DNA of 64,000 bases from DASUNQ01 sp035536455 (GCA_035536455.1 DATLOC010000026.1:18703-82702); one strand, 5' to 3'. Counted from the stretch's first letter, positions 46,798 to 55,863 are shown. Translations and numbers: made by a program. Notes: generated from the letters alone by a model not told the origin.

Positions 46798-47676
46798 ATG
46801 CGCAGCATGACCGGGTTCGGACAAGCCTCGGGCGAGAACCGCCGGCACACGGTGACGGTGGCCCTGCGCGCCGTCAACCACCGTTTCCTCGACGTGCAGG
46901 CGCGGCTCGACGAGGCGGCGCGCGGCAGCGAGGCCGCGCTGCGCGAGCGCATCGCCGCGCACGTCGCGCGCGGGCGGGTGGAGGTGCGCGTCGAGGCGCG
47001 CGCCTTGGGCGAGCGGCAGGCGCGGGTCGAGCTGCACATGGGCGTCGTCCGCGCCGCCCACGCCGCCACCCACGACCTGGTGTCGCAGGGCCTGATCGCC
47101 GGCGAGCTCACCGCCGGCGACCTCCTCCGCCTGCCGGAGGCCTTCCGCGTTGAGCTCGAGCCGGACGAGTGGAGCGGCGAGGACGAGGCGCTGCTGCTGC
47201 GGGTGGCCGAGGAGGCCCTCGACCAGCTCGACGCCGGGCGCGACCTCGAAGGGCGGCACCTGGCGGCGGCGCTGGAGCGCCGGTTGGAGGGGCTCGCCGA
47301 GGTCGTCGAGCGCCTGGAGGCGCTGCAGGGGCCGGTGCGCGAGGAGCTGGCCGCCGGATTGTCGCGGCGGCTCGCCGAGCTGCTGCGCGGGCAGGCGGTG
47401 GAGGAGCCGCGGCTGGTGCAGGAGGTGGCGCTCCTCGTCGACCGGAGCGACGTGCGCGAGGAGCTGGACCGGCTCTCCTCCCACCTGCAGCACTTCCGCG
47501 AGGTGATGGGCGCCCGCGAGCCGGCCGGCAAGCGCCTCGACTTCCTGACCCAGGAGGTCTTCCGCGAGCTCAACACCCTGGGCGCCAAGGGCCGCCACAC
47601 GGAGATGGTCCGCGCCGTCCTCGACGGCAAGGTGCTCTGCGAGCAGCTGCGGGAGCAGGTCCAGAACGTGGAGTGA
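46798..47676 (+). CDS. yicC: YicC family endoribonuclease
   Basis: A 292-residue protein starting MRSMTGFGQASGENRRHTVTVALRAVNHRFLD and ending with RLDFLTQEVFRELNTLGAKG...VLCEQLREQVQNVE, the two diagnostic ends of YicC. E. coli YicC acts as an RNase on small RNA RyhB; the role here is inferred. It sits directly upstream of gmk, as in many bacteria. Confidence 0.94.
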   Translation: MRSMTGFGQASGENRRHTVTVALRAVNHRFLDVQARLDEAARGSEAALRERIAAHVARGRVEVRVEARALGERQARVELHMGVVRAAHAATHDLVSQGLIAGELTAGDLLRLPEAFRVELEPDEWSGEDEALLLRVAEEALDQLDAGRDLEGRHLAAALERRLEGLAEVVERLEALQGPVREELAAGLSRRLAELLRGQAVEEPRLVQEVALLVDRSDVREELDRLSSHLQHFREVMGAREPAGKRLDFLTQEVFRELNTLGAKGRHTEMVRAVLDGKVLCEQLREQVQNVE

Positions 47677-47684
47677 CCGTCTGT

Positions 47685-47690
47685 TACGAT
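47685..47690 (+). promoter_or_regulatory. Extended -10 (TGtTACGAT), putative leaderless promoter of gmk
   Basis: TACGAT with TG one base upstream (47682-47683) ends 9 nt before the gmk ATG, and only C-rich sequence lies between, with no Shine-Dalgarno. Transcription would start at or next to the ATG. Confidence 0.45.
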
Positions 47691-47699
47691 CCCGCCCCC

Positions 47700-48329
47700 A
47701 TGCCGGGCGAGCTGTTCATCGTCTCCGCGCCGTCCGGCGCCGGCAAGACGACCCTCATCCGCAGCCTCTTCGACGGCCGCCTCGGCGCCACCGGTGACAT
47801 CGCCTTCTCGGTCTCCCACACCACCCGCCGGCCGCGCGACGGCGAGGTGGACGGCCGCGACTACCACTTCGTCTCGGCGGAAGAGTTCGAGCGCATGGTC
47901 GAGGCCGGCGAGTTCCTGGAGTGGGCGGTCGTCCACGGCAACCGGTACGGGACCGCCAAGCGAGAGGTCTTTCCGCGGCTCGAGCGGGGGACCGACGTGG
48001 TGCTGGACATCGACGTCCAGGGGGCCGAGCAGGTCCTCGCCCGCCACCCCGAGGCGCAGAGCGTCTTCGTCCTGCCCCCCTCCTATGAGGCCCTGGAGGC
48101 GCGTCTCGCCGGGCGCGGCCTCGACGACCCCGAGGCCATCCGCCGCCGCCTGCACGTATCCATTTGGGAGATCAGCCGTTACGACCGCTACCGATACGTT
48201 ATAATCAACGACGATGTCCGCCAGGCCGGGGAAGTCCTGGCGGCGATCATCCTCGAAAAGCGCCACGGCCAGGAGCGGATGCGGGAGCGCATCCAGGAGG
48301 TCCTGGCCAGCTTCCAGGAACGGGTCTGA
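47700..48329 (+). CDS. gmk: Guanylate kinase
   Basis: A 209-residue kinase phosphorylating GMP. The P-loop is VSAPSGAGKTTLIRSL; the GMP site is FSVSHTTRRPRDGEVDGRDYHFVS; EWAVVHGNRYGT and LDIDVQGAEQV complete the family. The first gene of a likely unit gmk - rpoZ - coaBC - udg. Confidence 0.96.
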   Translation: MPGELFIVSAPSGAGKTTLIRSLFDGRLGATGDIAFSVSHTTRRPRDGEVDGRDYHFVSAEEFERMVEAGEFLEWAVVHGNRYGTAKREVFPRLERGTDVVLDIDVQGAEQVLARHPEAQSVFVLPPSYEALEARLAGRGLDDPEAIRRRLHVSIWEISRYDRYRYVIINDDVRQAGEVLAAIILEKRHGQERMRERIQEVLASFQERV

Positions 48330-48379
48330 GCCCACCAAGCAGCACCGGCGGCCCCTCGCCGCCGGTCCGATGAGGACGC

Positions 48380-48625
48380 ATGGAACCAGATATGCCGCCA
48401 GAGATCGACAGCAAGTTCCGACTCGTGCTGCTCGCCGCCAAGCGCGCCGAGCAGCTCATGCGCGGCGCGCGCCCCAAGCGCGAAGCCGAGAAGAAGAAGC
48501 CCACCCTCCTCGCCATGGAGGAGATCCACGGCGACATGGTGGAGTGGGATTACGGCCCGGCGCCGCAGCCCGAGCCGCCGGCCGAGGAGGCCAGCGAGGA
48601 AGCGGCGGCGGCCGAGGTCCACTAG
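48380..48625 (+). CDS. rpoZ: RNA polymerase omega subunit
   Basis: An 81-residue protein with the omega core SKFRLVLLAAKRAEQLMRGARP and KPTLLAMEEI, followed by an acidic Ala/Glu-rich tail. Omega chaperones beta-prime and can bind ppGpp in some bacteria. ATG with GAGGA upstream. The position after gmk is the standard one. Confidence 0.92.
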   Translation: MEPDMPPEIDSKFRLVLLAAKRAEQLMRGARPKREAEKKKPTLLAMEEIHGDMVEWDYGPAPQPEPPAEEASEEAAAAEVH

Positions 48626-48637
48626 CGGGAGCGGCCG

Positions 48638-49879
48638 ATCCGCGTCCTGCTGGGAGTCAGCGGCGGCATCGCCGCCTACAAAGCGGCCGAGCTGGTCCGC
48701 CGGCTGCGCGAGCGCGGCCACGAGGTGCGCTGCGCGGTGACGCGCGGCGCCGCCTCCTTCATCACGCCGCTGACCCTCGAAGTCCTCACCGGCTACCCCG
48801 TCTGGCAGGAGGAGTACCTCACCGCGACCGGCAGCGGCGAGGAGGGGCACATCGCCGCCGCGCGCTGGGCCGAGGTGCTGTGCGTGGCCCCGGCCACCGC
48901 CCACCTGCTGGGCCGCCTCGCCCTCGGTCTCGCCGACGACTTCCTGACCACCACCGCCCTCGCCTTCCCCGGGCCGCTGGTGCTCGCCCCCGCGATGCAC
49001 CCTTGGATGTGGGAGAAGGCACCGCTCCAGGACCACCTCGACGCGCTGCGCCGCCGCGGCGCCCGTCTCGTCGGGCCGGTCGAAGGGCCGCTCGCCTCGG
49101 GCGAGAGCGGGATGGGGCGGATGGCCGAGCCGGAGGCGATCGCCGCCGCGGTGGAGGAGTCTTGGGCGGCGACGCGCGGCCGCGCCGCGGCGGCGGCCGC
49201 CGCGCCGCTCGCCGGTCGCACCGTCCTGGTGACCGCCGGCCCCACCCACGAGCCCATCGACCCGGTCCGCTTCCTGGGCAACCGCTCGAGCGGCAAGATG
49301 GGGTTCGCGCTGGCGGACGAGGCCGCCCGGCGCGGCGCCCGGGTGCTGCTGGTGGCGGGGCCGGTGGCCCTGCCGACGCCGGCGGGGGTCGAACGGACGG
49401 ACGTCGGGACCGCCGCCGAGATGGCCGCCGCGGTGCGCGAGCTGGCGCCGGCGGCGGACCTGGTGGTCATGGCGGCGGCGGTGGCCGACTACGCGCCGGT
49501 CCGCCCCGCCGCCGCCAAGCTCAAGAAGGAGCAGGGGGTGCCGCGGCTGGAGCTGGCGGCGACCCCGGACATCCTGGCCGAGCTGCCGCGCTGGGCCCCG
49601 GGCGCGGTCACCGTCGGCTTCGCCGCCGAGACCGGCGACCTCGAGGCCGCGGCGCGCGCGAAGCTGGCGCGCAAGGGGTGCGACTTCCTGGTCGCCAACG
49701 ACGTCTCCCGCGCCGACATCGCCTTCGGCCAGGAAGCCAACGAGGTGACCGTCTTCCGGCGGGACGGCCAGCCCGTCTTCCTCTCCCGCCGCCCCAAGAC
49801 CCGCCTCGCCGGCGACCTGCTCGACCTCTTCACCCCCGCCCTCGCCCCCCGTGAGCGCTCCCTCCCCGGCGCTCGCTGA
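48638..49879 (+). CDS. coaBC: Phosphopantothenoylcysteine decarboxylase/synthase, apparent ATC start
   Basis: About 413 residues from ATC 48638: RVLLGVSGGIAAYKAAELVRRLRERG is the FMN-binding start of CoaC. The active-site His is in EEGHIAAARWAE, then VAPATAHLLGRLALGLADDF and LAPAMHPWMW. The usual Cys near the CoaC end is absent (LASGESGMGRMAE), as in the actinobacterial-type variant. CoaB follows: VTAGPTHEPIDPVRFLGNRSSGKMG and MAAAVADYAP. No ATG/GTG/TTG exists between the rpoZ stop and codon 30. GGGAG lies 6 nt before the ATC, exactly where other CoaBCs have Met. The GTG at 48725 would delete the FMN loop. Confidence 0.87.
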   Translation: MRVLLGVSGGIAAYKAAELVRRLRERGHEVRCAVTRGAASFITPLTLEVLTGYPVWQEEYLTATGSGEEGHIAAARWAEVLCVAPATAHLLGRLALGLADDFLTTTALAFPGPLVLAPAMHPWMWEKAPLQDHLDALRRRGARLVGPVEGPLASGESGMGRMAEPEAIAAAVEESWAATRGRAAAAAAAPLAGRTVLVTAGPTHEPIDPVRFLGNRSSGKMGFALADEAARRGARVLLVAGPVALPTPAGVERTDVGTAAEMAAAVRELAPAADLVVMAAAVADYAPVRPAAAKLKKEQGVPRLELAATPDILAELPRWAPGAVTVGFAAETGDLEAAARAKLARKGCDFLVANDVSRADIAFGQEANEVTVFRRDGQPVFLSRRPKTRLAGDLLDLFTPALAPRERSLPGAR

Positions 49880-50615
49880 CCTCCTCGCCTACCTGGCCGA
49901 CATCGGCTACGGCGAGGTCTACCTGCGGGCGGCGTCCGGCGAGGAGGCGGTCGCGGCCGCCGCGGCGGCGCCGCCGCGCGACGAGGAGCTGCCCGCCGCC
50001 GCGCGGCCGGGCTCGCTCTTCGACCCGCCGCCCGTCGAGGTGCCGGCGGAGGCCGGCGCCCGCGCCGCCGCCCTTGCCGCCCTCGCGGTCGTGGCCTCGA
50101 CCTGCACCCGCTGCCGGCTGGCCGGCGGGAGGCAGACGGTGGTCTTCGGCGCCGGCAACCCCGACGCCGACCTGATGTTCGTGGGCGAGGCGCCGGGGGC
50201 CGAGGAGGATCGCCAGGGGCTGCCCTTCGTCGGCCGCGCCGGCGAGCTGCTTAATCGCATCATCCAGGCGATCGATCTGCGGCGCGAGGATGTCTACATC
50301 GCCAACATCCTCAAGTGCCGCCCGCCGGGCAACCGCGACCCGCTCCCCGACGAGGCCGCGTCGTGCCTGCCGTACCTGGAGCAGCAGATCGCGCTGGTGC
50401 GCCCGCGCGTGCTGGTGGCGCTGGGGAGGATCGCGGCGCAGGTGCTGCTCGGCAACGACACGCCGATCGGGCGCATGCGCGGGCAGTGGTTCCGGGTGCT
50501 GGACGTGCCGACGATGGTCACCTACCACCCGGCGGCGCTGCTGCGCAATCCGGCGCTGAAGCGCCCCACCTGGGAGGACGTGCAGCAGGTCCGCGATCGT
50601 CTGCGGGCCGGCTGA
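49851..50615 (+). CDS. Uracil-DNA glycosylase, family 4 (Fe-S)
   Basis: A 254-residue DNA repair enzyme. GEAPGAEEDRQGLPFVGRAG is the family motif 1 and TYHPAALLRNP the second active-site motif. Cysteines in CTRCRL, LKCRPPGN and ASCLPYLE fit the 4Fe-4S set. The N-terminal roughly 80 residues are Ala-rich and poorly conserved. GTG start, overlapping coaBC by 29 bp. Confidence 0.93.
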   Translation: MSAPSPALADLLAYLADIGYGEVYLRAASGEEAVAAAAAAPPRDEELPAAARPGSLFDPPPVEVPAEAGARAAALAALAVVASTCTRCRLAGGRQTVVFGAGNPDADLMFVGEAPGAEEDRQGLPFVGRAGELLNRIIQAIDLRREDVYIANILKCRPPGNRDPLPDEAASCLPYLEQQIALVRPRVLVALGRIAAQVLLGNDTPIGRMRGQWFRVLDVPTMVTYHPAALLRNPALKRPTWEDVQQVRDRLRAG

Positions 50616-50648
50616 TAAGCTGCGCCGACCCGCGGAGCGTCTTCCCTC

Positions 50649-52286
50649 TTGAGAGCCCCCGTCCCCGCCAGGCCACGGCTGCCGCACGTCGAACGATTGC
50701 TGCGGCGCGTGCGCACCGCCGAGACGCCGCTGGTGCAAGTCTGGGGCTGGCCGGGGAGCGGCCGCTCGGCGCTGCTCGAGGCGCTGCTCGAGGCCGAGGG
50801 GGAGCGCGCCACGGCGCTGGCGCTCGCCGAGGTGGCGGACGAGCAGGCGCTGCGCGAGGCGCTGGAGTACGCCGACCAAGGAGGCGCCCGCTGGCTGGTG
50901 GCGACGAGCTGCCCGCCCGAGCGGCTGGCCGACGCGGTGCGCTGGCTGCGGCCCGGGCAGCGGCTGGTCTTCGGCTCCCGCCGCCGCCTCGCCTTCGGCG
51001 ACCTCCCGTGCACCGTCGTCGCGCCGCAGGAGCTGCTGCTCGGCCGCAGCGAGACCGCCGCCCTCTGGCGCTTGGCCGCCGGCCGCGACCTGCCCGACCG
51101 CGAAGCCCGCACCGTGGTCGACGCCACCGACGGCTGGTACCGCCCGCTGCGCCTGGTGGCCGAAGCGGACCGGGCGGTGGGGAGCGGCGGCGCCGCCGAG
51201 CTGCTGGAGCTGGAAGCGGTCCGTTCCTTCGTCCAGCACGAGGCCCTGGGGAGCCTCGGCGCCGAGGAGCGCGAGCTGCTGCAGTCGGCGCCTCTCCTGC
51301 TCGGCCCCGAGATCGCCCGCCGCGAGCCGGACCACCAGCGCGCCCACCTCCAGCGCGCCATCGAGGAGCACGGGCTGTGGATCGAGGAGGGGGGGCAGCG
51401 TCGCTTCCCGCGCCTCCTCGCCGCCTACCTCGAGCGCGAGCGCAGCCGCTCGGTGGCGGTGAGCGCGGCGCCGGCGCCGACGGTCTTCACGCGCGCGGCG
51501 CCGCAGCCGGTCGGCGGCGCCGCCGCCTACGCCGTGGCCCTTCTCGGCGACCCGGAGGTGCGCGAGAAGCTCCCCGACCGCAGCGAGCGGCCGCTCGCCT
51601 GGCGCCTCCGCCGCTCCTTCAAGGTGCTCGCTTACCTCGCCTCGTGCCCCGCGCTCCAGGCCGGCCGCGAGGAGCTGATCGAGGCGGTCTGGCCGACCGA
51701 AGGGGAGGAGAAGATCCAGAACAACTTCCACCCCACGCTCTCGCACCTCCGCCGCACGCTCGAAGGGGAGCGCCGCCGCCAGCTGCCGCCGCCGCTCCTG
51801 CTGCGCGGCGACATCTACCGGCTCAACCCGGAGATCACCTGGGAGATCGACCTCGTCGAGTTCGGGCAGCTCCTCGAGCGCGGGCGCGAGCGGGCGGCGC
51901 GGGAGGAAGGGGAGGAGGCGATCGAGGCCTGGCGCGCCGGCTGGTCGCTCTACCGCGGGCCGTTCCTGCAGGGGCACTACGAGAGCTGGGTGGTGGCGCG
52001 GCGGGAGGCGGCGCAGCGGCAGTACCTCGACATGCTGCGCGACCTGGGCGACCTCTGCGTGCGCCTCGAGCGCCACCCCGAGGCCATGGACGCCTACCGC
52101 GCGCTGCTGGTCGAGGACCCGCTGCAGGAGCGCGTCCACCTCGCCGTCATGCGCCTCTACTCGCGCGAGGGGCGGCGCGACCTGGTGCGCCGGCAGTACG
52201 ACCGGCTGACGACGCTGCTCTCCGAGGAGCTGGGCGTCGAGCCGCTGCCGGAGACGACGCGCGAGTACCACCGGATGATGGCGTAG
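50649..52286 (+). CDS. BTAD/SARP-like transcriptional regulator with N-terminal P-loop-like region
   Basis: A 545-residue protein. The N-terminal part (about 25-260) resembles a degenerate STAND/AAA-type NTPase with VWGWPGSGRSALLEALL in the Walker A place (GxxGSGRS, Arg instead of Lys). Residues about 300-400 are a winged-helix region (FKVLAYLASCPALQAGREELIEAVWP, NNFHPTLSHLRRTLE), and about 420-540 a bacterial transcriptional-activator (BTAD) helical domain (YESWVVARREAAQRQYLDML, DPLQERVHLAVMRLYSREGRRDLVRRQYDRL). The TTG start has no clear ribosome site. It precedes the BNR and FAD genes, which it might control. Confidence 0.82.
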   Translation: MRAPVPARPRLPHVERLLRRVRTAETPLVQVWGWPGSGRSALLEALLEAEGERATALALAEVADEQALREALEYADQGGARWLVATSCPPERLADAVRWLRPGQRLVFGSRRRLAFGDLPCTVVAPQELLLGRSETAALWRLAAGRDLPDREARTVVDATDGWYRPLRLVAEADRAVGSGGAAELLELEAVRSFVQHEALGSLGAEERELLQSAPLLLGPEIARREPDHQRAHLQRAIEEHGLWIEEGGQRRFPRLLAAYLERERSRSVAVSAAPAPTVFTRAAPQPVGGAAAYAVALLGDPEVREKLPDRSERPLAWRLRRSFKVLAYLASCPALQAGREELIEAVWPTEGEEKIQNNFHPTLSHLRRTLEGERRRQLPPPLLLRGDIYRLNPEITWEIDLVEFGQLLERGRERAAREEGEEAIEAWRAGWSLYRGPFLQGHYESWVVARREAAQRQYLDMLRDLGDLCVRLERHPEAMDAYRALLVEDPLQERVHLAVMRLYSREGRRDLVRRQYDRLTTLLSEELGVEPLPETTREYHRMMA

Positions 52287-52308
52287 GGCGCGCGGCGCGA
52301 GCCGCTGG

Positions 52309-52314
52309 TAAAGT
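52309..52314 (+). promoter_or_regulatory. -10-like TAAAGT, putative leaderless promoter of the BNR gene
   Basis: TAAAGT ends 7 nt before the ATG at 52322, with only CCCGCCC between and no Shine-Dalgarno. Confidence 0.4.
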
Positions 52315-52321
52315 CCCGCCC

Positions 52322-53413
52322 ATGGCCACCACCCCTGCCGTCGAATCAGGCGAGCTCCTCGTCGGCACCCGCAAAGGGCTCTTCGTGCTGCGCGGCCCGC
52401 GCGGCGGCCCGATGGAGATCGCCCACCGCCTCTTCCCCGGCGAGGTGGTCGAGTACGCGATGCGCGACCCGCGCAGCGGCCGCTACTTCGCCTCGGTCAC
52501 CCACGGCCAGTTCGGGCCGCACCTCTACACCGCCGACGACCCGGCAGACGAGTGGCAGGAGACGGAGGGGCCTACGTTCCCGGAGGACACCGGCGCGAGC
52601 CTGGTGCGCACCTGGATCGTCACCCCCGGGACCGAGGACGGCGTCCTCTGGGCCGGCGTCCAGCCGGCGGCCCTCTTCAAGAGCGAGGACGGCGGGCGGA
52701 GCTGGCAGCTCAACCGCGCCCTCTGGGACGACCCGACCCGCGAGCGCTGGGAGGCCGGCGCCGGCGGCCTCTGCCTGCACTCGATCTGCCCCTGGCCGGG
52801 CGAGCCCGGGCGGCTGGCGCTGGGCATCTCGGCGGCCGGCGTCTGGCTGACCGAGGACGGCGGCGGCAGCTGGCGCCGCGGCGTGCAGGGCCTGGTGCCG
52901 CGCTACGTCCCGGAGGAGGCGCGCGAGGCCACGATCAGCCTCTGCGTCCACAACATGCACCGCTCGCCCGTGCCGACGACTCTCTACATGCAGTTCCACG
53001 GCGGCGTCTACCGCTCCGACGACGCCGGCGAGAGCTGGATCGACATCGGTTTCCCGGGCTGCGGCCTGCCGAGCGACTTCGGCTTCCCCCTGGTCGCCGA
53101 CCCGCGCGACCCCGACCGCGCGCTGGTCATCCCGCTGATCTCCGACGAGGACCGGGTGACGCCGGGCGGCTACGTCCGCGTCTACGAGACGCGCGACCGC
53201 GGCGGCTGCTGGAAGGCGCGGGGCGAGGGGCTGCCCTCCGCGGGCGCCTACCTGACGGTGCTGCGCCAGGCCTTCTGCCACGACGGCGGCGAGCCGCTGG
53301 GGCTCTACTTCGGCGCCGAGCAGGGCGAGGTCTTCGGCTCCGAGGACGACGGCGCCACCTGGCGCACCGTCGCCGCCAACCTGCCGCCGGTGTACTCGGT
53401 CCGCGCCTCCTGA
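52322..53413 (+). CDS. BNR-repeat/WD40-like beta-propeller protein
   Basis: A 363-residue soluble protein with repeated Asp-box signatures: KSEDGGRSWQ, LTEDGGGSWRR, RSDDAGESWID, ETRDRGGCWKA and SEDDGATWRT. These mark a sialidase-like beta-propeller of the glycosyl-hydrolase-like repeat group. The catalytic residues of true sialidases are not evident, so hydrolase activity is doubtful. No signal peptide. ATG 52322 begins just before LLVGTRKGLFVLRG. Confidence 0.82.
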   Translation: MATTPAVESGELLVGTRKGLFVLRGPRGGPMEIAHRLFPGEVVEYAMRDPRSGRYFASVTHGQFGPHLYTADDPADEWQETEGPTFPEDTGASLVRTWIVTPGTEDGVLWAGVQPAALFKSEDGGRSWQLNRALWDDPTRERWEAGAGGLCLHSICPWPGEPGRLALGISAAGVWLTEDGGGSWRRGVQGLVPRYVPEEAREATISLCVHNMHRSPVPTTLYMQFHGGVYRSDDAGESWIDIGFPGCGLPSDFGFPLVADPRDPDRALVIPLISDEDRVTPGGYVRVYETRDRGGCWKARGEGLPSAGAYLTVLRQAFCHDGGEPLGLYFGAEQGEVFGSEDDGATWRTVAANLPPVYSVRAS

Positions 53414-53424
53414 CCCAGCGCGCC

Positions 53425-54747
53425 ATGGCGGAGCGACAGGACGTGATCCTGGGCGGCGGTCTCGCCGGCATGACCGCCGCCTACACCTTCCAGCAGGCGG
53501 GGGAGGACCACTGGCAGCTCTACGAGAAGGAGGAGCGGCTGGGCGGGCTGGCGCGCTCGATCGCCGCCGGCGGCTACCTCTTCGACTTCGGCCCCCACAT
53601 CCTCTTCACCATCGACGCCGAGATGGAGGCGCTGATCCGCGAGCTCCTGGGGGACAACTTCCACGCCCAGGAGCGCGAGGCCTACATCTACCACCAGGCG
53701 AGCCGGCTCTACACCCGCTTCCCCTTCCAGGCGCACCTCCACGGCCTGCCGGTCGAGGTGGTGCGCGACTGCCTGGTGGGGCTGGTGCGGGCGGTCGAGC
53801 GGCAGGCACGCGGCGCCTTCCAGCCCGCCAACTACGAGGAGTGGATGCGCGGCTTCTTCGGCGACGGCATCGCCGAGCACCTGATGATCCCCTACGCGCG
53901 GAAGATCTGGACGGTCGAGCCGTCGACCATGGACTTCAGCTGGATCGGCCGCCGCGTGCCGACCCCGGACTACGAGCGGATCATCGCCGGCGCGCTGTCG
54001 GACGAGGTGCCGCAGGTGGGGGCCACCGCGGCCTTCTGGTACCCGAAGGCCGGCGGCATCGAGCCGCTGCCGCGGGCGCTCGGCGCGCGGCTGCGCAACG
54101 TCCATCTCAACCGCCGGGTGGAGCGGCTGGAGGTCGCGGGCCAGCGCCTGGTCTTCGCCGACGGCGAGGTCGTGCCGTTCTCGAAGCTGGTCTACTCCCT
54201 GCCGCTGGCCCTCCTGCCCGCGCTCTGCGACGCGCTGCCGCCGGAGGTCGAGCGGGCCTGCGCCGGCCTCCGCTACCAGGGGATCTGCTGCGTCAACCTG
54301 GGCATCGACCGCGAGCGGATCTCGGACAAGCACTGGGTCTACTTTTACGAGGAGCCGTTCCCCTTCCACCGGCTTTCCTTCCCGGCCAACTTCAGCCCCG
54401 GCACCGTGCCGCCGGGGAAGAGCTCGATCTCGACCGAAGTCGCCTTCTCGCGCGAGCGGCCCCTCGACCGCGACCAAGCGGTGGAGCGGACGATCGCCGC
54501 CCTCCGGACGGCCGAGATCCTGACGCCCGACGACCGGATCGAGCTCGTCCACACCGAGGAGATCCTGCCGGCCTACGTGATCTACGACCTCGACCACGCC
54601 AAGAACGTCGGCGTGATCCGCGCCTGGCTCAAGGAACACGGCATCTGGCCCGTCGGCCGCTTCGGGGAGTGGCAGTACTTCAACATGGACCACTCGATGC
54701 GCAGCGGCAAGACGGCGGCGGAGGAGATCCTGGCTAGAAGTCGGTGA
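53425..54747 (+). CDS. FAD-dependent amine oxidase/UDP-galactopyranose mutase-like oxidoreductase
   Basis: A 440-residue flavoprotein. The dinucleotide-binding site is VILGGGLAGMTAAYTFQQAG followed by EKEERLGGLARS. FDFGPHILFT, PYARKIWTVEPSTMDFSWIGRRVP and a C-terminal FGEWQYFNMDHSMRSGKTAAEEI (flavin-binding end) match the amine-oxidase/protoporphyrinogen-oxidase-like group often seen in glycan loci. Substrate not determined. It overlaps the convergent lipoprotein gene by 14 bp. Confidence 0.84.
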   Translation: MAERQDVILGGGLAGMTAAYTFQQAGEDHWQLYEKEERLGGLARSIAAGGYLFDFGPHILFTIDAEMEALIRELLGDNFHAQEREAYIYHQASRLYTRFPFQAHLHGLPVEVVRDCLVGLVRAVERQARGAFQPANYEEWMRGFFGDGIAEHLMIPYARKIWTVEPSTMDFSWIGRRVPTPDYERIIAGALSDEVPQVGATAAFWYPKAGGIEPLPRALGARLRNVHLNRRVERLEVAGQRLVFADGEVVPFSKLVYSLPLALLPALCDALPPEVERACAGLRYQGICCVNLGIDRERISDKHWVYFYEEPFPFHRLSFPANFSPGTVPPGKSSISTEVAFSRERPLDRDQAVERTIAALRTAEILTPDDRIELVHTEEILPAYVIYDLDHAKNVGVIRAWLKEHGIWPVGRFGEWQYFNMDHSMRSGKTAAEEILARSR

Positions 54748-55855
54748 GGTCGCTCTCGCCGGGGGTGACCGGCCACGTGGCGCGGTAGACGGACGCCGGC
54801 TCGAGGCGCTCCTCGATCGCCAGGCGGACCTCGGCGGCGGTCGGCGCCTCCGCCGCGCGGCGCTCGCGGGTGACGAGCTCCGCGAGGTCGAGCGGCGCCT
54901 CGGCGCGCCGGCCGCGCAGCTCGACGTAGAGGAGCGCCGGGTCGGGCGAGAGCCATCGCCCCTCCAGGGCGCGCAGCGCCGGCCAGAGGCCGAGCCCGGG
55001 CACCACCAGCTCGCCCTCGCCGCCGCGCGCGAACCCCTCGACCTCCCGCGGCGTCACCGGGAGCCGCACCCGCAAGGCCGCCGGGAACGGGTCGTAGACC
55101 AGGTGCGACAGCTCGTCGAGCGAAAGCTCCTCGCCCGGCGCGACGAGCAGCACGCCGACCACCTCTTCCATCGCCTTCTCGAGGGGCTCGACGAGCGCCT
55201 GCTCGGCCTCGTCGAGCGTGCCGAGGGCGGCGCGCTCGGTGTCGGAGAGGAGATCGGAGAGGAGACCGCCGAGGGCGGCGCGCGCCCGCTCGGGGCGCCG
55301 GTCGAGGTAGGCGTAGAGGTCCTCGGCGGCGCCGAGGTAGGCGGCGACGCTTGCGCTCCACTGGGCCAGCGCCTCCTCCATCTCACGCCGCTGCCGCCGG
55401 GTGGCGCGGCCGGCCGGGCCGGGGACGACCGCCAGCTCGGCCAGGCCGTCGCGCACCTCGTAGCTCACGGCCAGCGGGGTGTCGGCGAAGAAGGCGGCGA
55501 GCTGCGCCGGCTCGTCGAGAACCGCCGAGCGCTCGACCCGGTGGAGGGCGCCGAGGTGCTTCTCCCAACCGAAGCGCTCCGCCGCCGGCGCCAGGGCGGC
55601 GAAGCGCCGCGACCAGTCGTCGTCCTCCTGCGCCAGCGCCCGCCGGACCTCGGCCAGCCGCCGCTCGAGCGCCCGGTTGCCGGTCTTCTCCGGCTCGGTG
55701 ATCTCGACCCGGCTGGTGACGACGTACTCGCCGTGCGGCAGGAAGCGCAGCTCGACGGTCTCGCGGACGGGAGGGTCGAAGCAGGAGCCGAGGAGCAGGG
55801 CAGCCGCGGCGACGGCGGCAACCGGAAAAGGGGAGAGCGGGCGGCGGTCGCGCAT
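54734..55855 (-). CDS. Predicted lipoprotein of unknown function
   Basis: A 373-residue protein with a signal peptide and lipobox LLLGSC (Cys25). The mature part starts FDPPVRETVELRFLPHGEYVVTSRVEI (beta-strands), then a long charged helical region (about 60-230: RALERRLAEVRRALAQEDDDW, ATRRQRREMEEALAQWSASV), then mixed alpha/beta. I recognise no family. It stands alone between the FAD gene and nif3. Confidence 0.75.
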   Translation of the reverse strand: MRDRRPLSPFPVAAVAAAALLLGSCFDPPVRETVELRFLPHGEYVVTSRVEITEPEKTGNRALERRLAEVRRALAQEDDDWSRRFAALAPAAERFGWEKHLGALHRVERSAVLDEPAQLAAFFADTPLAVSYEVRDGLAELAVVPGPAGRATRRQRREMEEALAQWSASVAAYLGAAEDLYAYLDRRPERARAALGGLLSDLLSDTERAALGTLDEAEQALVEPLEKAMEEVVGVLLVAPGEELSLDELSHLVYDPFPAALRVRLPVTPREVEGFARGGEGELVVPGLGLWPALRALEGRWLSPDPALLYVELRGRRAEAPLDLAELVTRERRAAEAPTAAEVRLAIEERLEPASVYRATWPVTPGESDLTDF

Positions 55856-55863
55856 CGCGCGCG

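Noticed and set aside
48200..48205. Perfect TATAAT inside gmk
   Set aside because: It encodes part of the conserved YVIINDD segment, has no -35, and no gene starts soon after it. rpoZ has its own ribosome site 175 bp later but could share the gmk transcript.
50315..52321. Plus frame open through the BTAD gene and joining the BNR gene
   Set aside because: The upstream part is Ala/Arg/Pro/Gly-rich and out of frame with the glycosylase and BTAD genes. Homology starts only at ATG 52322.
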